Positions 6,240 through 8,021 of a DNA stretch of 8,021 nt are shown here, one piece after another. The position numbers were made by a program, and so were the translations under genes. The notes below the pieces were generated by a model. That model was given only the letters and a program-made list of their open reading frames with translations, was not told the DNA's origin and searched no databases. This DNA is from Bacteroidales bacterium (GTDB taxonomy: Bacteria; Bacteroidota; Bacteroidia; Bacteroidales; UBA7960), in the NCBI GenBank assembly GCA_003557805.1, contig PWNY01000220.1, positions 1 through 8,021 of the forward strand. Reading direction: 5' to 3'. Every line of letters starts with the position of its first letter. Within the stretch, counting starts at the first letter, position 1.

Positions 6240-7532
6240 TTGATTAAAAAGTTCACTTACAGCAAGGATAAAGAAAGAAGGGTAATCCACGTGGCCATCC
6301 CTGCAATGGGTGAGTCTGGATGGCTTCCTGGTACCATTACCAGTCTTGCAGATGAAAAAAACAGCTGCCTTAAGCTGTGGGTATGTGTTAACCAGCCTGA
6401 TAACTGGCATGATGATCCGGTCAAAAAACCGGTATGCGAAAATAACCTGCAGACACTAAAGTACCTTTCCAGGCTAAAGGGTATAAATCCAGAGGTTATA
6501 GACAGGAGCAGCCCTGGAAGGGGCTGGAGTGGAAAGGCGCATGGGGTCGGTCATGCAAGGCGGCTGCTGATGGAGAGTATAAATTCTGTTGCAGGTGAAA
6601 ATGACATTATTCTAAGCCTTGATGCAGACACTGCTTTTGACAGGAATTATACCTTTTCAGTCCTTGAATGTCTTGAAAAATACCCGGATGCGACAGCATT
6701 ATCCAATCCATATTATCACAAACTCACCGGCAACAACGAGCTTGACCGTGCAATACTTCGCTATGAAATATACATGAGGTATTACTCGGTGAACATGTGG
6801 CGAATCAGCTCACCCTATTCCTTCACTGCCCTTGGCTCCGCAATAGCCCTGCCGGTCTGGTCATACAGGAAGATTGGTGGCATTACACCAAAGAAGAGCG
6901 GCGAGGACTTTTATTTCCTGCAGAAGCTGCGCAAGTCAGGATGGATATGCAATTTCAACACCCATCTTGTATATCCCGCAACGAGATACTCCGACAGGGT
7001 ATTCTTTGGGACCGGACCGGCACTAATTAAGGGGAGCAAGGGTGACTGGTCCAGTTATCCTGTCTACTGCCACAGGCTGTTCGACCTTGTCAGGGAGGGT
7101 TTTGACCTGTTTCCCCTGCTTTATAGAACCCATGCAACAACAAAATTTATAAGGTTTATACCAAGTACAACCGGTGAAGATGATCCTTTCGGGCCATTAA
7201 GGAAAAACTCCCCGTCTGCCGATCATTTTTTAAAGGCATGCCACCAAAAAGCTGACGGGCTGAGAACACTTCAGTTCCTGAAATCTGAGAATAAAAAATT
7301 AAAAAGCACTGACGAGGAACGCCTGCTGGCATTTTTAGCGAGTTTCTGCCCCTGGCATAAAAAGGAAAACTCAGGGATTTACGAAAAATGCGGCTTCCAA
7401 AAAAGCGACTTAGACAAAATGGAAAGTCTTGATTTTAAGACGACTGATACGGATTACCTCAATAAAATAAGGAATTTGTTAATTTTGTTTGAAACAGGTT
7501 TTCAAAAAGAGGATATCCGGTGGAAATGCTAA
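6240..7532 (+). CDS. Glycosyltransferase family 2 protein, probable TTG start
   Basis: A 430-residue GT-A fold glycosyltransferase. The first strand and nucleotide-binding region reads VIHVAIPAMGESGWLPGTI (15-33), followed by a GRGWSGKAHG loop (93-102), the metal-binding DxD motif as DAD (128-130) in ILSLDADTAFD, and an acceptor or catalytic segment SGEDFYFLQKLRKSG (220-234) with a Glu-Asp pair. No membrane helix is evident, so it is probably cytosolic or peripheral. Residues after about 300 form a charged helical tail that I do not recognise. The donor and acceptor sugars cannot be read from sequence. The frame has no ATG before codon 23, which lies inside the first conserved strand region, so the TTG at 6240 is the likely start. 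The gene follows DUF4199 by 25 bp and overlaps miaA by 7 bp (ATGCTAA), suggesting one operon. Confidence 0.87.
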   Translation: MIKKFTYSKDKERRVIHVAIPAMGESGWLPGTITSLADEKNSCLKLWVCVNQPDNWHDDPVKKPVCENNLQTLKYLSRLKGINPEVIDRSSPGRGWSGKAHGVGHARRLLMESINSVAGENDIILSLDADTAFDRNYTFSVLECLEKYPDATALSNPYYHKLTGNNELDRAILRYEIYMRYYSVNMWRISSPYSFTALGSAIALPVWSYRKIGGITPKKSGEDFYFLQKLRKSGWICNFNTHLVYPATRYSDRVFFGTGPALIKGSKGDWSSYPVYCHRLFDLVREGFDLFPLLYRTHATTKFIRFIPSTTGEDDPFGPLRKNSPSADHFLKACHQKADGLRTLQFLKSENKKLKSTDEERLLAFLASFCPWHKKENSGIYEKCGFQKSDLDKMESLDFKTTDTDYLNKIRNLLILFETGFQKEDIRWKC

Positions 7533-8021
7533 GCGAAAGTATCCTTATAGTAATAGCAGGTCCGACTGCAAGCGGCAAGACCAGTCTTGCGGCCAGCCTT
7601 GCATCCGATCTTGATGGAGAGGTAATAAGTGCCGATTCCAGGCAGGTTTACCGTGGAATGGATATAGGAACGGGTAAGGACCTGGGTGAGTTTATACAGG
7701 AGGGTAAACGGGTGCCATTTCACCTAATAGATATCAGAGATCCCGGTTATGAGTATAATGTGTATGAATTTTTGGGGGATTTCAGGCGGGCATACCAGGA
7801 TATAAGATCCCGCGGCAGGCAGGCCATTCTCTGCGGGGGCACGGGACTTTATATTGAAGCTGCAGTTGCAGGATATAATATGCAGAAAGTTCCCATTAAC
7901 ATTGAACTGCGCAATGAGCTTAAAAATAAGTCAATGGATGAGATGGCCGGTATGCTTGAAAAACTAAGGCCTCTGCACAATACGACCGATACTGCCGAAA
8001 GGGACAGGCTTGAAAGGGCAA
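7526..8021 (+). CDS. miaA: tRNA dimethylallyltransferase MiaA, MiaA2-like (N-terminal part)
   Basis: The first 165 residues of a MiaA-type enzyme, which adds a dimethylallyl group to N6 of A37 in tRNAs that read codons starting with U. The gene is cut by the right window edge; the frame is open to the last base. Visible motifs: P-loop GPTASGKT (12-19), ISADSRQVYRGMDIGTGKD (34-52) with the catalytic-base aspartate as Asp37, FHLIDIRDPGYEYNVYEF (65-82) and CGGTGLYI (103-110). The GTGKD and PGYEYNV forms differ from the commoner GTAKP version and recall the second MiaA paralogue known in Bacteroides, so a miaA2 label is reasonable but not certain. The ATG overlaps the stop of the glycosyltransferase gene; an in-frame GTG at 7520 is an alternative and is better spaced from GAGG at 7509-7512. 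Confidence 0.93.
   Translation, partial: MLSESILIVIAGPTASGKTSLAASLASDLDGEVISADSRQVYRGMDIGTGKDLGEFIQEGKRVPFHLIDIRDPGYEYNVYEFLGDFRRAYQDIRSRGRQAILCGGTGLYIEAAVAGYNMQKVPINIELRNELKNKSMDEMAGMLEKLRPLHNTTDTAERDRLERA

Noticed and set aside
6797..7030. Plus-strand open frame of 77 codons within the glycosyltransferase gene
   Set aside because: It is an out-of-frame shadow; the glycosyltransferase motifs run through the same bases.
7529..7723. Minus-strand open frame of 64 codons
   Set aside because: It is antisense to the P-loop region of miaA, whose motifs are unmistakable.

Overview
The window looks like chromosomal housekeeping DNA from a member of the Bacteroidota, most likely near Bacteroidales or Marinilabiliales. 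The pointers are the RecF sequence style, a RecF/DUF721 pair, a DUF4199 membrane protein, the second (GTGKD-type) MiaA form, a near-perfect Bacteroidota promoter (TTTTG, 19 nt, TATTTTTG), and almost no Shine-Dalgarno sequences before the starts. The organism assignment is inference; no rRNA is present. I saw no mobile element, CRISPR array, tRNA or phage gene, and coding density is high.

Left part (1-803, plus strand): the C-terminal 158 residues of RecF, then a 96-residue DUF721/DciA-like protein, both tied to DNA replication and repair. The DUF721 gene overlaps by 23 bp, tail to tail, with the last gene of the next block.

Middle part (about 5606 down to 781, minus strand): an SRP RNA gene with its own promoter, then a small transaldolase, a ClpP-class membrane protease of the NfeD family, nicotinate phosphoribosyltransferase (pncB), nicotinamidase (pncA) and a 161-residue protein built from two similar halves. 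The last four genes are 26 bp apart, 19 bp apart and overlapping by 8 bp, so they probably form one operon. PncA and PncB together convert nicotinamide to nicotinate mononucleotide (the deamidating route to NAD). The two-repeat protein, translationally coupled to pncA, is the only gene here without a recognisable role and is the best candidate for something undescribed.

Right part (5607-8021, plus strand): a short AT-rich divergent control region, then a DUF4199 four-helix membrane protein, a family 2 glycosyltransferase that probably starts at TTG, and the first 165 codons of a MiaA-type tRNA dimethylallyltransferase that overlaps the glycosyltransferase gene by 7 bp and runs off the right edge.

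I do not see a clear novel defence or mobile system. Most of the window is well explained by known families.
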